A stretch of DNA of 64,000 bases from Pseudomonas sp. (GCF_030698175.1 NZ_JAUYNT010000029.1:186001-250000); one strand, 5' to 3'; counted from the first letter of the stretch, positions 1 through 8,762 are shown. The notes: a model not told the origin generated them from the letters alone. A program made the numbers and translations.

Positions 1-403
1 TGGGGTACACGCGGCTAAAGATCGACGAGTCAAGGACCGACTTAAAACGCTCTAGTGCGGACAAGTTAAACGCTGCACAGAATACGCTGGTATCCGAGCT
101 ATTCAGATCGGCCAGGCCTGCATCACCATCGCGGCGCAAGAAAATCGGCAGCTCCGGCCGTGCGGCATGAATTGCATGCGCAAGTGTTAGGCCCTGGGCC
201 TGGCCACCATAGTTCTCATACAGCAGGATGCCGCCCAAATCGACATTTGAGCGCAAGATGGCCATTACCCCGCCCTGGCTACCAAGGTTGGGCTTAATCC
301 CCAGCAACCGACTGCCTTCACAAAGCTGTTTGATTTGCTCAAAGTGCTCAGATGCATCGTCCAGTACTAGGACTTTGCTCATCACCAATGTTGCGTCAGT
401 CAT
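1..403 (-). CDS. Receiver-like (pseudo-response-regulator) protein, partial
   Basis: The reading frame opens at an ATG at 403 behind an AGGGG Shine-Dalgarno and stays open to the left edge, so the C-terminus is missing. The start reads as a CheY-like receiver: strand one VLVLDD (residues 11-16) carries the acidic pair. At the expected phospho-acceptor position the sequence is ILLYENYGG (59-67), where receivers normally have LLLDxxMPxxxG, so the aspartate seems to be replaced by Tyr or Glu. A later segment, ARPELPIFLRR, matches the usual beta-4 region. It is the last visible gene of an operon with the CheX-like and MCP-like genes. The family call is moderately secure. Loss of phosphorylation is inferred. 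Confidence 0.6.
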   Translation of the reverse strand, partial: MTDATLVMSKVLVLDDASEHFEQIKQLCEGSRLLGIKPNLGSQGGVMAILRSNVDLGGILLYENYGGQAQGLTLAHAIHAARPELPIFLRRDGDAGLADLNSSDTSVFCAAFNLSALERFKSVLDSSIFSRVYP

Positions 404-458
404 GTTTGCCCCTTTTTCTTATAAAGATATCGGCCATGTACAGCCACAAAATTCCGTT

Positions 459-1031
459 TCAGAACAGCTCCAACTCGCCTGCGGCCTCCTCTTCAGCCTC
501 ATAGGTGTCGATCCGAAAATCCAGCGAAGTATCAGCGCCAGCGCACAAGCAGTAGGTAAGATTGAAGCGCATTGCATCGTTTATCGCCACTTCGTAGCGC
601 TGCAAATACTCTGGCTCAAGGGCCGATGCATAGTTGGCACAAGAGCTTTCGAGCATATAAGGCGTCGACATGCCTATGTGCGGAAAGGGCACGCCAAGGC
701 CGCGATTGACCGCGCCGCAGACCATATTGACCAGCTCCGCATAGGCATCACTCAAGGCCTGTTCGTCCAGGTCAGGAGTCTGACTTCTGGTCATGCGCAC
801 CATATGCTCATGGGTGGCCACATCATCGTTAAACTGAAACAGGGCCACAATGCGAAACAGATAAGAAGAAATAGAGAGAACCACCAGGTGCTGGCTGGTT
901 TTCGACACTAGTTCTTTGTCTGCCGCAAGTTTGGTCAGTACACAGGAATCCTCGGGGCCACTGACGCTGTTGGCCCGCACGGCTTTTTCAAATAACCACT
1001 CGATACCCGTTTTAGCACTTTGACTGATCAT
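459..1031 (-). CDS. CheX/CheC-like chemotaxis phosphatase-family protein
   Basis: This 190-residue soluble protein contains a helix reading ELVNMVCGAVNRGL (about residues 100-113). It resembles the E(x)2N helix that CheX, CheC and FliY proteins use to dephosphorylate CheY-P, because both the Glu and the Asn three residues later are present. It lies 5 nt after the MCP-like gene and 55 nt before the receiver-like gene, all on the same strand, so the three are probably one transcript. The acidic C-terminus (EAEEEAAGELELF) has no recognised role. Phosphatase activity is inferred from the motif. A structural role in a chemosensory array is the alternative. Confidence 0.65.
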   Translation of the reverse strand: MISQSAKTGIEWLFEKAVRANSVSGPEDSCVLTKLAADKELVSKTSQHLVVLSISSYLFRIVALFQFNDDVATHEHMVRMTRSQTPDLDEQALSDAYAELVNMVCGAVNRGLGVPFPHIGMSTPYMLESSCANYASALEPEYLQRYEVAINDAMRFNLTYCLCAGADTSLDFRIDTYEAEEEAAGELELF

Positions 1032-1036
1032 GACTG

Positions 1037-1813
1037 TCAGCCCCTCCCGCCCAGCGCATCGCGGATTTTGTCATTCGCCGCACGCAAGCCAAACACTGCG
1101 GTTTGAATCATTTTGCCGCTGGCTTGCAGGTCTTGGAAGGTGGTGGTGGTGACCAAATCGTTTTTATCGAGGTTCTCGCGATAATCGCGCGAGAGCTTTT
1201 CTGAGGTAATCGCCAGATCACGCACGCCATCCGCCACCACCGCAAAGCCGCGGCCTTGCTCGCCAGCGCGAGCGGCTTCAATCGAGGCATTGAGCGCCAG
1301 CATCACTACCTGCTTAACAATGACCGCAAATTCGGCGTTTTTGCTCTTCATGACCTTGTTGTTGACCAGAATCGCTTCCATTTCTTCATGCCAGCGCTCG
1401 ATGGTTTTTACCATTGCCAGCAATCCAGTGATTTCGCCGCGCAAGCGCTCATTCTCAGCACCCAGGGTGGTTCTAATCTGCGCCATCTCCGACTCGCAAT
1501 GCCGCAGCGACTGCTCCAAGCCGTTCTCACGATCAGCGCCGCAGTGACGCTGGTTATCGAGTTCACTCTGCACTCGCTCCAGCTCTTTTTCGACTTTTTG
1601 CCGTGCGCTGAGCGCCTCTTTAGCCTGGCTCTCTTGCTGAGCACTCACCTCGGCGGCAGACATGCGCCGTGAAAGCTCGGCAATGCTGGCGTCCTTGACG
1701 CTGAGTTGCTCCTGATTGTGTTTATCGCGCGACGCCGCACTTAACGAGACGAAGAACGCCCCTGCGCCCGCGCCGACGACAAACAGCACAATCCAAATCA
1801 ATGAGAACCCCAT
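1037..1813 (-). CDS. Short membrane-anchored MCP-like signalling protein
   Basis: The 258-residue protein has one N-terminal transmembrane helix (about 5-26), a charged coiled coil (about 40-140) and a C-terminal part of the methyl-accepting signalling hairpin (about 160-215: [19 protein letters not shown], then AVVAD). There is no periplasmic sensor domain and no HAMP domain, and the protein is about half the length of a normal chemoreceptor. The tip is changed: the usual IAxQTNLLALN reads [10 protein letters not shown], and VADEVRxLA reads VADGVRDLA. These residues normally contact CheA and CheW, so coupling may differ from a standard receptor. It is first in the operon with the CheX-like and receiver-like genes. 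Confidence 0.75.
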   Translation of the reverse strand: MGFSLIWIVLFVVGAGAGAFFVSLSAASRDKHNQEQLSVKDASIAELSRRMSAAEVSAQQESQAKEALSARQKVEKELERVQSELDNQRHCGADRENGLEQSLRHCESEMAQIRTTLGAENERLRGEITGLLAMVKTIERWHEEMEAILVNNKVMKSKNAEFAVIVKQVVMLALNASIEAARAGEQGRGFAVVADGVRDLAITSEKLSRDYRENLDKNDLVTTTTFQDLQASGKMIQTAVFGLRAANDKIRDALGGRG

Positions 1814-2028
1814 CTTCTATCCCCTCAGAACTTTAAACACCTCAGCACACCGTCATCCGAGCGTATGCAGCGAAACCGCAAATCAGCCAACCCACAGAGC
1901 GAAAACAACCATCAGCACCTTCGAGTTGTACCTATGTGCTTGTTCTCATAGAGCTTATCGGTATCAAAGGGTAAAGCATTAGTCAAAAGCATAGTTCCTT
2001 TAAAAGTTTTGCCCGCCAAATTAATCAG
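1814..2028. other. Intergenic region between divergent MCP and nirB units
   Basis: No convincing gene is present. Short open frames here have no codon pattern or family resemblance. The region should hold the minus-strand promoter of the chemosensory operon, but I see no clear -10/-35 pair. Confidence 0.4.
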
Positions 2029-2043
2029 GCACCAACATGGTGC
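2029..2043. promoter_or_regulatory. Probable NtrC binding site upstream of nirB
   Basis: GCACCAACATGGTGC is a perfect dyad of the form GCACC-N5-GGTGC, which matches the NtrC consensus TGCACC-N5-GGTGCA. It lies about 100 bp upstream of the -24/-12 promoter at 2145-2161, a normal distance for an enhancer site. A weaker related sequence follows at about 2044-2060. Confidence 0.7.
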
Positions 2044-2144
2044 GCGCACCAGAACAGCGCAGCCTGCTTTAAACAAGTGCGCAAACAGATCCAAGCCAAG
2101 CACAACAGTGACTAAAAACCCCATAGAACCGGGTCCCGCTTAAG

Positions 2145-2161
2145 TTGGCACAACCCCTGCA
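2145..2161 (+). promoter_or_regulatory. Sigma-54 (-24/-12) promoter of nirBD-nasA-cobA
   Basis: TTGGCACAACCCCTGCA contains GG (2147-2148) and GC (2159-2160) separated by exactly 10 bases, as RpoN promoters require, and TTGGCAC matches the -24 element closely. The predicted transcript start near 2171 would place the whole ANTAR-type leader in the 5' untranslated region. With the NtrC-like site it predicts nitrogen-limitation control. Confidence 0.75.
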
Positions 2162-2188
2162 GTGACCCAAACGATAATTTAATAAAGC

Positions 2189-2231
2189 GCAGCCATCAAC
2201 GAAGACGGTTGCACTTCCCGAGAGAACGGGA
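2189..2231 (+). promoter_or_regulatory. ANTAR-type dual-hexaloop antiterminator leader
   Basis: Two adjacent hairpins have six-base loops with A at position 1 and G at position 4. P1 has arms GCAGCC (2189-2194) and GGTTGC (2207-2212), an inner mismatch, and loop AACGAA (2198-2203). P2 has arms TCCCG (2216-2220) and CGGGA (2227-2231) and loop AGAGAA (2221-2226). This is the RNA target recognised by ANTAR-domain antiterminators such as NasT and NasR. The intrinsic terminator at 2241-2280 follows at once. Nitrate- or nitrite-dependent readthrough by a NasS/NasT pair is inferred; those genes are not in the window. Confidence 0.8.
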
Positions 2232-2240
2232 CTTGGACAA

Positions 2241-2280
2241 AGGCGTCCTCGCTAGGCCACTAGCGGGGCGCCTTTTTTTT
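2241..2280 (+). terminator. Leader intrinsic terminator (attenuator) before nirB
   Basis: A strong hairpin has outer arms AGGCG and CGCCT, inner arms GCTAG and CTAGC, a GCCA loop and a run of eight T (2273-2280). It lies between the ANTAR-type hairpins and the nirB start at 2314, so transcription should stop here unless antitermination occurs. Confidence 0.88.
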
Positions 2281-2313
2281 CAATTCCTGGCAGCAGATGC
2301 GTGGAGAGAAACC

Positions 2314-4770
2314 TTGAACAAACTCAAGTTAGTAATGATCGGTAACGGCATGGCCGGGGTTCGCACCCTCGAAGAGCTGCTCAAGCTCGCCCCCGAACTC
2401 TACGACATTACCGTCTTCGGGGCCGAACCGCACCCCAACTACAACCGCATCCTGCTGTCACCGGTTTTGGCCGGCGAACAAAGCTTTGAAGAAATCGTAC
2501 TCAACGACCTGAGCTGGTACGCCGACAACAACATCCGCCTGATGCTTAATCGCAAGGTAGTGACTATCGACCGCAAGAAGCGGATTGTTACTGCCGAAGA
2601 TGGCAGCACCGCCGAATATGATCGCCTGCTGATCGCCACCGGCTCCAACCCCTTTATCCTGCCGGTACCGGGCAACAAGCTGCACGGCGTGATTGGCTAT
2701 CGCGACATCGCCGACACCCAGATGATGATCGACACCGCCAAAACCCACAGCCATGCGGTGGTCATCGGCGGCGGCCTGCTGGGCCTGGAAGCGGCCAATG
2801 GCCTCAAACTGCGCGGCATGGACGTGACTGTGGTGCACTTGGCCGACTGGCTGATGGAGCGCCAACTGGACAAAACCGCCGGCAAACTGCTGCAAACCGC
2901 ACTGCAAGAGCGTGGCATTCATTTCCGCACCAACGAGCAAACCGAAGCCTTAATGGATAACGGCGAAGGTCGGGTTTGCGCGGTTAAATTCAAAAGTGGC
3001 GATGTCATCCCAGCCGATCTGGTGGTGATGGCTGCAGGTATTAAACCCAACACCGAACTGGCCGAGAAATCCGGTATTCCGTGCAATCGCGGGATTCTGG
3101 TCAACGACACCATGCAAACCTATGACCCACGGGTTTATTCGATTGGCGAGTGCGCCAATCACCGGGGCACCGCCTACGGCTTGGTGGCCCCGCTGTTTGA
3201 TCAGGCCAAGGTCTGCGCCAACCACCTGGCTCAGCTCGGTTTTGCTCGCTATCAAGGCTCGGTGACCTCGACCAAGCTGAAAGTAACCGGCATCGATCTG
3301 TTTTCCGCCGGCGAGTTTATGGGCGCCGAAGGCACCGAAACTATCACCCTGTCTGACCCGATCGGCGGCGTGTACAAGAAGCTGGTGATCAAGGACGACA
3401 TCCTGGTCGGTGCCTGCCTGTATGGCGACACTGCCGACGGCGGCTGGTATTTCCGCCAAGTCAAAGAAAACGCCAACATCAGCCAGATTCGCGATCACCT
3501 GATGTTCGGTGAGCAGGCTCTCGGCGACGCTGGCCACCAAGGCCAGAACAGCGCCGCTAGCATGCCCGACAGCATGGAAGTCTGCGGTTGCAATGGCGTG
3601 TGCAAAGGCACCATCGTTAAAGCCATTCAAGAGAACGGCCTATTCAGCGTCGATGAGGTTAAAAAGCACACCAAGGCGGCCAGTTCATGCGGCTCTTGCG
3701 CAGGCCTGGTTGAGCAGATTCTGATCAGCACCGTCGGCGGCGCCGCCGATGTTAAGCCGAAAAGCGAAAAAGCCATCTGCGGCTGCAGCGAACTGAACCA
3801 CGGCCAGATTCGCAAACTGATCAGTGCCAAGCACCTGATCAGCATGACTCAAGCCATGACCGAAATGGGCTGGACTACGCCAAACGGCTGCAGCACGTGC
3901 CGCCCGGCGCTCAACTACTACCTGCTTTCCACCTGGCCTGGCGAAGCCAAGGACGATCCGCAGTCGCGCCTGATCAACGAACGTGTCCACGCCAACATCC
4001 AAAAAGACGGCACCTATTCGGTGGTACCGCGCATGTGCGGCGGGGTTACTAACTCATCGGAACTGCGGCGCATCGCCGACGTGGCGGACAAGTACAAGGT
4101 ACCTATGGTCAAGGTCACCGGCGGTCAGCGTATCGACCTGCTAGGGATCAAAAAAGACGACCTGCCGGGCGTCTGGAAAGACCTCGGCATGGCCTCCGGG
4201 TACGCCTACGGCAAGTCCATTCGCACCGTTAAGACCTGCGTCGGCAGCGAGTTCTGCCGCTTCGGCACACAAAATTCAACGCAAATGGGCATCGACCTAG
4301 AGCAGGCGCTGTCATACATGTGGTCGCCGCACAAAGTTAAATTGGCGGTCTCCGGCTGCCCGCGCAACTGCGCCGAATCGGGGATTAAAGACGTCGGCAT
4401 CATCGGCGTCGAGTCTGGCTGGGAGCTGTATATCGGCGGCAACGGCGGGATCAAGACCGAGGCCGGCGAGTTCTTCGTCAAGGTCAAGACTGCCGAGGAG
4501 GTCATGGAGTATAGCCTGGCCTTCCTCCAGCTCTATCGCGTAGAAGCCTTCTACCTAGAGCGCACCGTGCACTACCTGCAGCGTGTCGGCATGGAGCACA
4601 TCAAGAAGGCGGTGCTAGAGAGTGAAGAAAACCGCAAGGCCCTGCACGCTAACCTGCTGTTCTCGCTGTCCTTCTTGCAGGACCCGTGGCAGGAGCAGCT
4701 GTCGAAGCCGCAACTGAGCAAAGAATTTGATCGTATTGCCGTCGTACAAGTTGAAGGAGAGCACGCATGA
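2314..4770 (+). CDS. nirB: Assimilatory nitrite reductase large subunit NirB
   Basis: NirB reduces nitrite to ammonium with NAD(P)H in the cytoplasm. The 818-residue protein has an FAD-binding GxGxxG (10-15, GNGMAG), an NADH-binding GGGLLG (about 152), two BFD-like [2Fe-2S] cysteine clusters (from about 424 and 488), and the siroheme/[4Fe-4S] ligands CX5C and CX3C at Cys 642, 648, 682 and 686. The TTG at 2314 is chosen as start because a GGAGAG Shine-Dalgarno precedes it and the FAD domain begins at once. A longer in-frame start at 2209 lies inside the leader hairpins and is unlikely. The stop overlaps the nirD start by 4 nt. Confidence 0.96.
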   Translation: MNKLKLVMIGNGMAGVRTLEELLKLAPELYDITVFGAEPHPNYNRILLSPVLAGEQSFEEIVLNDLSWYADNNIRLMLNRKVVTIDRKKRIVTAEDGSTAEYDRLLIATGSNPFILPVPGNKLHGVIGYRDIADTQMMIDTAKTHSHAVVIGGGLLGLEAANGLKLRGMDVTVVHLADWLMERQLDKTAGKLLQTALQERGIHFRTNEQTEALMDNGEGRVCAVKFKSGDVIPADLVVMAAGIKPNTELAEKSGIPCNRGILVNDTMQTYDPRVYSIGECANHRGTAYGLVAPLFDQAKVCANHLAQLGFARYQGSVTSTKLKVTGIDLFSAGEFMGAEGTETITLSDPIGGVYKKLVIKDDILVGACLYGDTADGGWYFRQVKENANISQIRDHLMFGEQALGDAGHQGQNSAASMPDSMEVCGCNGVCKGTIVKAIQENGLFSVDEVKKHTKAASSCGSCAGLVEQILISTVGGAADVKPKSEKAICGCSELNHGQIRKLISAKHLISMTQAMTEMGWTTPNGCSTCRPALNYYLLSTWPGEAKDDPQSRLINERVHANIQKDGTYSVVPRMCGGVTNSSELRRIADVADKYKVPMVKVTGGQRIDLLGIKKDDLPGVWKDLGMASGYAYGKSIRTVKTCVGSEFCRFGTQNSTQMGIDLEQALSYMWSPHKVKLAVSGCPRNCAESGIKDVGIIGVESGWELYIGGNGGIKTEAGEFFVKVKTAEEVMEYSLAFLQLYRVEAFYLERTVHYLQRVGMEHIKKAVLESEENRKALHANLLFSLSFLQDPWQEQLSKPQLSKEFDRIAVVQVEGEHA

Positions 4771-5093
4771 ACTGGCTGAATATTTGCGCACTGGACGAAA
4801 TCAACGTGCTCGGCTCACGCATTGTCGACGGCCCGAAAGGCGATATCGCGATCTTTCGTACCTCTAACGATGAGGTCTTCGCCCTCGACGACCGCTGCCC
4901 GCACAAGGGCGGGCCACTCTCGCAAGGTCTAATCTACGGAAAGCGCGTGGCCTGCCCGCTGCACAACTGGCAGATCGACCTAGAAAGCGGCGAGGCCTTA
5001 GCGCCAGACGTCGGCTGCGCGCACAAATACCCGGTAAAATTGGAAAACGGTCGCGTTTACCTGCAGCTGAAAACCATCACTGAATGCGCTTGA
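4767..5093 (+). CDS. nirD: Nitrite reductase small subunit NirD
   Basis: This 108-residue Rieske-fold partner of NirB overlaps it through ATGA. It retains CPHKGGPLSQG (about 43-53) and CPLHNWQIDLESG (about 62-74), so a Rieske-like CxH...CxxH pattern is visible. Many NirD proteins have lost these ligands, so cluster binding here is possible but not certain. It is translationally coupled to nirB and acts in the same cytoplasmic complex. Confidence 0.95.
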   Translation: MNWLNICALDEINVLGSRIVDGPKGDIAIFRTSNDEVFALDDRCPHKGGPLSQGLIYGKRVACPLHNWQIDLESGEALAPDVGCAHKYPVKLENGRVYLQLKTITECA

Positions 5094-5099
5094 AGTCAG

Positions 5100-5145
5100 G
5101 CACCGCGTAAGCGGTGCTGCTCTCGGGCTGCGCCTTACGCAGCCC
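5100..5145 (+). other. Two intercistronic hairpins between nirD and nasA
   Basis: Hairpin one has arms GCACCGC (5100-5106) and GCGGTGC (5111-5117) with a GTAA (GNRA-type) loop. Hairpin two has arms GGGCTGCG (5125-5132) and CGCAGCCC (5138-5145). No T-run follows, so they are unlikely to be full terminators. They may protect mRNA ends or set differential expression within the operon. Confidence 0.6.
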
Positions 5146-5166
5146 CCTTCGACAGGAAACAGAGCC

Positions 5167-7911
5167 ATGTCAGCGAAGATGCAAACCAGCATTGCAGCCA
5201 CGCAAACCACCCGCTCCATTTGCTGCTACTGCGGCGTGGGCTGCGGGGTGCTGATCGAGCATGACGGCGAGACCATCCTCAACGTCAAGGGCGACCCCGA
5301 GCACCCGGCCAACTTCGGCAAGCTGTGCAGCAAGGGCTCCAGCCTGCATCTGACGGGCGACCTGAGCGCCCGTGCGCTCTACCCTGAACTGCGTCTAGGC
5401 AAGGGCCTGGCCCGTGCCCGCACCGACTGGGACAGCGCCCTGGATCACGCGGCCAATCAATTTGCCGCCACCATCGCCGAGCACGGCCCAGACAGCGTGG
5501 CCTTTTATGTCTCAGGCCAGCTGCTGACCGAGGACTACTACGCCTTCAACAAGCTGGCGCGGGCCTTGGTGGGCACCAACAATATCGACAGTAATTCACG
5601 GCTGTGCATGTCCTCGGCGGTCACCGGCTACACCCGCAGCCTCGGCGCCGACGCGCCGCCGTGCAGCTACGAGGACATCGAGCAAAGCGACTGCGTGATG
5701 ATTGTCGGCAGCAACATGGCGTACGCCCATCCGGTGCTGTTTCGTCGCCTGGAAGAAGCCAAGGCCAAACGCCCACAGATGCAAATTATCGTGATCGATC
5801 CACGGCGCACCGATACCTGCGAGCTGGCCGACCTGCACTTGGCGATTCAGCCGGGCACCGATGTCGCACTGTTCCACGGCATCTTGCACATCCTGATGTG
5901 GGAAGGCTGGCTTGACCGCAGTTTTATCGAGCAACACACCGAAGGCTTCGACTCACTGAAAACCCTGGTGCGCGATTTCACCCCGCAAATGGTGGCCGAG
6001 CTATGCGGCATTAACGTCGTCGACCTGCAAACCTGCGCCCATTGGATCGGCACCACGCCAAGCTTTCTCTCCCTCTGGTGCCAAGGGCTGAATCAGTCCA
6101 GTGCCGGCAGCGCCAAGAACAGCGCCCTGATCAACCTGCACCTGGCCACCGGCCAGATCGGCCGCGCGGGCAGCGGCCCCTTCTCCCTCACCGGCCAGGC
6201 CAATGCCATGGGCGGCCGCGAGACCGGCAGCCTGGCCCACCTGCTGCCCGGCCACCGCGTCGTCGCGAATGCCGAACACCGCCGCGAGATCGCCGACTAC
6301 TGGGGCGTTGAACAATTGCCCGGCAGCACCGGCCTGACCGCCGTGGAGCTGTTCGAGGCCGTCGGCGATGGGCGTATCAAGGCACTGTGGATTGCCTGTA
6401 CCAATCCTGCGCAATCGATGCCGGATCAGAACAAGATCCATCAAGCCCTCGCGCTCTGCCCTTTTGTGGTGCTGCAAGAGGCCTTTAGCACCACCGAAAC
6501 CTGTCACTACGCCGACTTGTTATTGCCGGCCAGCAGCTGGGGCGAGAAAGAAGGCACCCTGACCAACTCCGAGCGGCGCATCAGTCACGTCCAAGCAGCA
6601 GTGACCGCTCCAGGCGAGGCTCGCCCGGACTGGTCAATTACCCTCGACTTTGCCCGCCGTTTAGAACAGCGGCTGCGCCCTGCTCTGCCCAGCCTGTTTG
6701 CCTTCGACAGCCCGCAAGCGCTGTTTGATGAATACAAAGGCCTGACCGCCCAGCGCGACCTGGATATATCGGGCCTCAGCTACAGCATTTTGGATCAGCA
6801 AGGCCCGCAACAGTGGCCGTTTCGCGCCGACCTACAAAGCGGAACCAGCCGCCTGTATGCCGATGCGCAGTTTCCAACCGCCTCCGGTCGCGCCCAGTTT
6901 GTTGCCGACCCTTATCGGGCTCCGGCGGAAAAACGCGACGCGCGCTTCACCCTCAGTCTAAACACTGGGCGCTTGCGCGATCAGTGGCACGGCATGAGCC
7001 GCACCGGCACTGCGGCGCGCTTGTTTGGCCATGTCGAAGAAGCCCTGCTGAGCCTGCACCCCGACGAGATGCGTCGGCGTCGGCTGCTCGACGGTCAACT
7101 GGTCAGCGTTAAGAGTCGGCGTGGCAGCTTGGTCTTACCGGTGCAGAGCGATGACAGCGTGCGCTCCGGCCACGCCTATCTGCCGATGCACTGGGGCAAT
7201 CGCTTCCTCAAAGGCCTGGGCACCAACGTGCTGACCTCACCGGTGTTCGATCCGCTGTCCAAGCAACCCGAACTCAAGCACGCCAGTGTCGAAGTCAGCA
7301 AAGTGGATCTGCCTTGGCAGTTGTTTGCCTTGGTGGAAGGCGACGTACAGAACCGCCTCAGCGCGCTGCGCCCGCTGCTGGAAGGCTTTGCCTATGCCAG
7401 CCTGGGCTTGGCCGGACGCGAACGCCCGGCGCTGCTGATTCGCGCAGCCGCAGCCAGCGCACCGGACAGCCAGTTGCTGGCACAAATCGACCAATTGCTG
7501 GGCCTGGATGAAGGCCCGATCATGGCCTACGACGACCCGCGCAAAGCTGTCGGCAAGCGCGTGCGCATCGAAGAGGGTCGCATTACCGCGATTCGTCTGG
7601 CCGGAGAAACCGCCGCCCGTGACTGGCTCAAGAGCCTGTGGAGCGAAGGCCGCGCCGATGAAGAGCTGCGCCGCTGGTTGTTAGCGCCGCTCACTACACC
7701 ACCCGGCAACAGCGGCGCCAGTGCCGGCAGCAAGATCCTGTGTAGCTGCATAAACGTTAGCCAGGAGGCTATTTGCGCCGGCATCAGCCGCGGCCTCGAC
7801 CTTAACGGTCTCAAGCAAGAACTAGGCTGCGGCAGCCAGTGCGGCTCCTGCGTCCCCGAAATCAAACGCCTGCTGGCGACGCAAGTCGCTCAGGCACCTG
7901 TGCAGCTGTGA
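5167..7911 (+). CDS. nasA: Assimilatory nitrate reductase catalytic subunit (molybdopterin)
   Basis: This 914-residue molybdopterin enzyme reduces nitrate to nitrite in the cytoplasm. The N-terminal [4Fe-4S] site is CX2CX3CX27C at Cys 19, 22, 26 and 54. The likely Mo ligand is Cys 147 in NSRLCMSSAV. Molybdopterin-dinucleotide-binding segments follow, and a C-terminal BFD-like [2Fe-2S] domain (about 858-905) has CSC and GCGSQCGSC clusters. The ATG at 5167 has an AGGAAAC Shine-Dalgarno. It lies 73 nt after nirD and 10 nt before cobA, so nitrate and nitrite reductases and siroheme synthesis form one unit. Confidence 0.95.
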   Translation: MSAKMQTSIAATQTTRSICCYCGVGCGVLIEHDGETILNVKGDPEHPANFGKLCSKGSSLHLTGDLSARALYPELRLGKGLARARTDWDSALDHAANQFAATIAEHGPDSVAFYVSGQLLTEDYYAFNKLARALVGTNNIDSNSRLCMSSAVTGYTRSLGADAPPCSYEDIEQSDCVMIVGSNMAYAHPVLFRRLEEAKAKRPQMQIIVIDPRRTDTCELADLHLAIQPGTDVALFHGILHILMWEGWLDRSFIEQHTEGFDSLKTLVRDFTPQMVAELCGINVVDLQTCAHWIGTTPSFLSLWCQGLNQSSAGSAKNSALINLHLATGQIGRAGSGPFSLTGQANAMGGRETGSLAHLLPGHRVVANAEHRREIADYWGVEQLPGSTGLTAVELFEAVGDGRIKALWIACTNPAQSMPDQNKIHQALALCPFVVLQEAFSTTETCHYADLLLPASSWGEKEGTLTNSERRISHVQAAVTAPGEARPDWSITLDFARRLEQRLRPALPSLFAFDSPQALFDEYKGLTAQRDLDISGLSYSILDQQGPQQWPFRADLQSGTSRLYADAQFPTASGRAQFVADPYRAPAEKRDARFTLSLNTGRLRDQWHGMSRTGTAARLFGHVEEALLSLHPDEMRRRRLLDGQLVSVKSRRGSLVLPVQSDDSVRSGHAYLPMHWGNRFLKGLGTNVLTSPVFDPLSKQPELKHASVEVSKVDLPWQLFALVEGDVQNRLSALRPLLEGFAYASLGLAGRERPALLIRAAAASAPDSQLLAQIDQLLGLDEGPIMAYDDPRKAVGKRVRIEEGRITAIRLAGETAARDWLKSLWSEGRADEELRRWLLAPLTTPPGNSGASAGSKILCSCINVSQEAICAGISRGLDLNGLKQELGCGSQCGSCVPEIKRLLATQVAQAPVQL

Positions 7912-7921
7912 GAGTATCGAA

Positions 7922-8659
7922 ATGAACGGAAAAGTCTGGTTGGTCGGCGCAGGTCCCGGTGACCCGGAGTTATTGACACTCAAAGCGGTGCGCGCACTGC
8001 AGCAAGCGCAGATCGTCATGATCGATGATCTGGTCAATCCGGCCGTGCTCGAACACAGCCCCAATGCCCGCGTCATCTCGGTCGGCAAGCGCGGTGGCTG
8101 CCGCTCCACCCCGCAAGCCTTTATTCATCGCCTGATGCTGCGTTATTCGCGCCAAGGCAAGTGCGTAGTACGCCTGAAAGGTGGCGACCCGTGCATTTTC
8201 GGCCGTGGCAGTGAAGAAGCGGATTGGCTGCAACAGTTCGGCATCGAAGTGGAAATGGTCAACGGCATTACCGCAGGCTTGGCCGGTGCGACCAACTGTG
8301 GCATTCCATTAACGCTACGCGGCGTCAGCCGAGGGGTCACGCTGGTCACCGCCCATACCCAAGATGACAGCACATTAAACTGGGCCGCACTGGCGCAAGG
8401 CGGCACAACCCTGGTGGTTTACATGGGTGTGGCCAAGCTCAGTGAAATTCAAGACAGCTTGCTCGCCGGCGGCATGCGCAACGACATGCCGGTGGCCATG
8501 ATCGAGAATGCCTCATTGCCCAGCCAGCGCGAATGCCGCAGCAGCCTTGCGCGAATGCAACTGGATGCCCACGACTTTCAGCTGAAAAGCCCAGCCATCC
8601 TGGTTATCGGTGAGGTTGCCGCTAGCAGCCAAGCCATCACTCTGGCCCAAACGGCCTAA
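7922..8659 (+). CDS. cobA: Uroporphyrinogen-III C-methyltransferase
   Basis: This 245-residue SUMT makes precorrin-2 from uroporphyrinogen III using two S-adenosylmethionine. The family signature VGAGPGDPELLTLKA (8-22) and the second motif VVRLKGGDPCIFGRG (about 82-96) are both present. It lacks the CysG dehydrogenase/ferrochelatase half. Its place at the end of the nitrite/nitrate reductase operon fits a role in siroheme supply for NirB. Confidence 0.95.
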   Translation: MNGKVWLVGAGPGDPELLTLKAVRALQQAQIVMIDDLVNPAVLEHSPNARVISVGKRGGCRSTPQAFIHRLMLRYSRQGKCVVRLKGGDPCIFGRGSEEADWLQQFGIEVEMVNGITAGLAGATNCGIPLTLRGVSRGVTLVTAHTQDDSTLNWAALAQGGTTLVVYMGVAKLSEIQDSLLAGGMRNDMPVAMIENASLPSQRECRSSLARMQLDAHDFQLKSPAILVIGEVAASSQAITLAQTA

Positions 8660-8687
8660 CCGCTTCGCTCCTGCGAAGATGCACTTT

Positions 8688-8711
8688 GCCCGGCTTGGCC
8701 GGGCTTTTTTT
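8688..8711 (+). terminator. Terminator after cobA
   Basis: Arms GCCCGGC (8688-8694) and GCCGGGC (8698-8704) enclose a TTG loop and are followed by seven T. Confidence 0.9.
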
Positions 8712-8762
8712 ATAGCCTTCCATCCCTGGCGGCTACCTTGCGGGCCGTCGCTACGCGACGTT

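Noticed and set aside
1912-2124. 70-residue minus-strand open frame upstream of nirB
   Set aside because: It covers the NtrC-like site and part of the promoter region, has no Shine-Dalgarno and no family resemblance.
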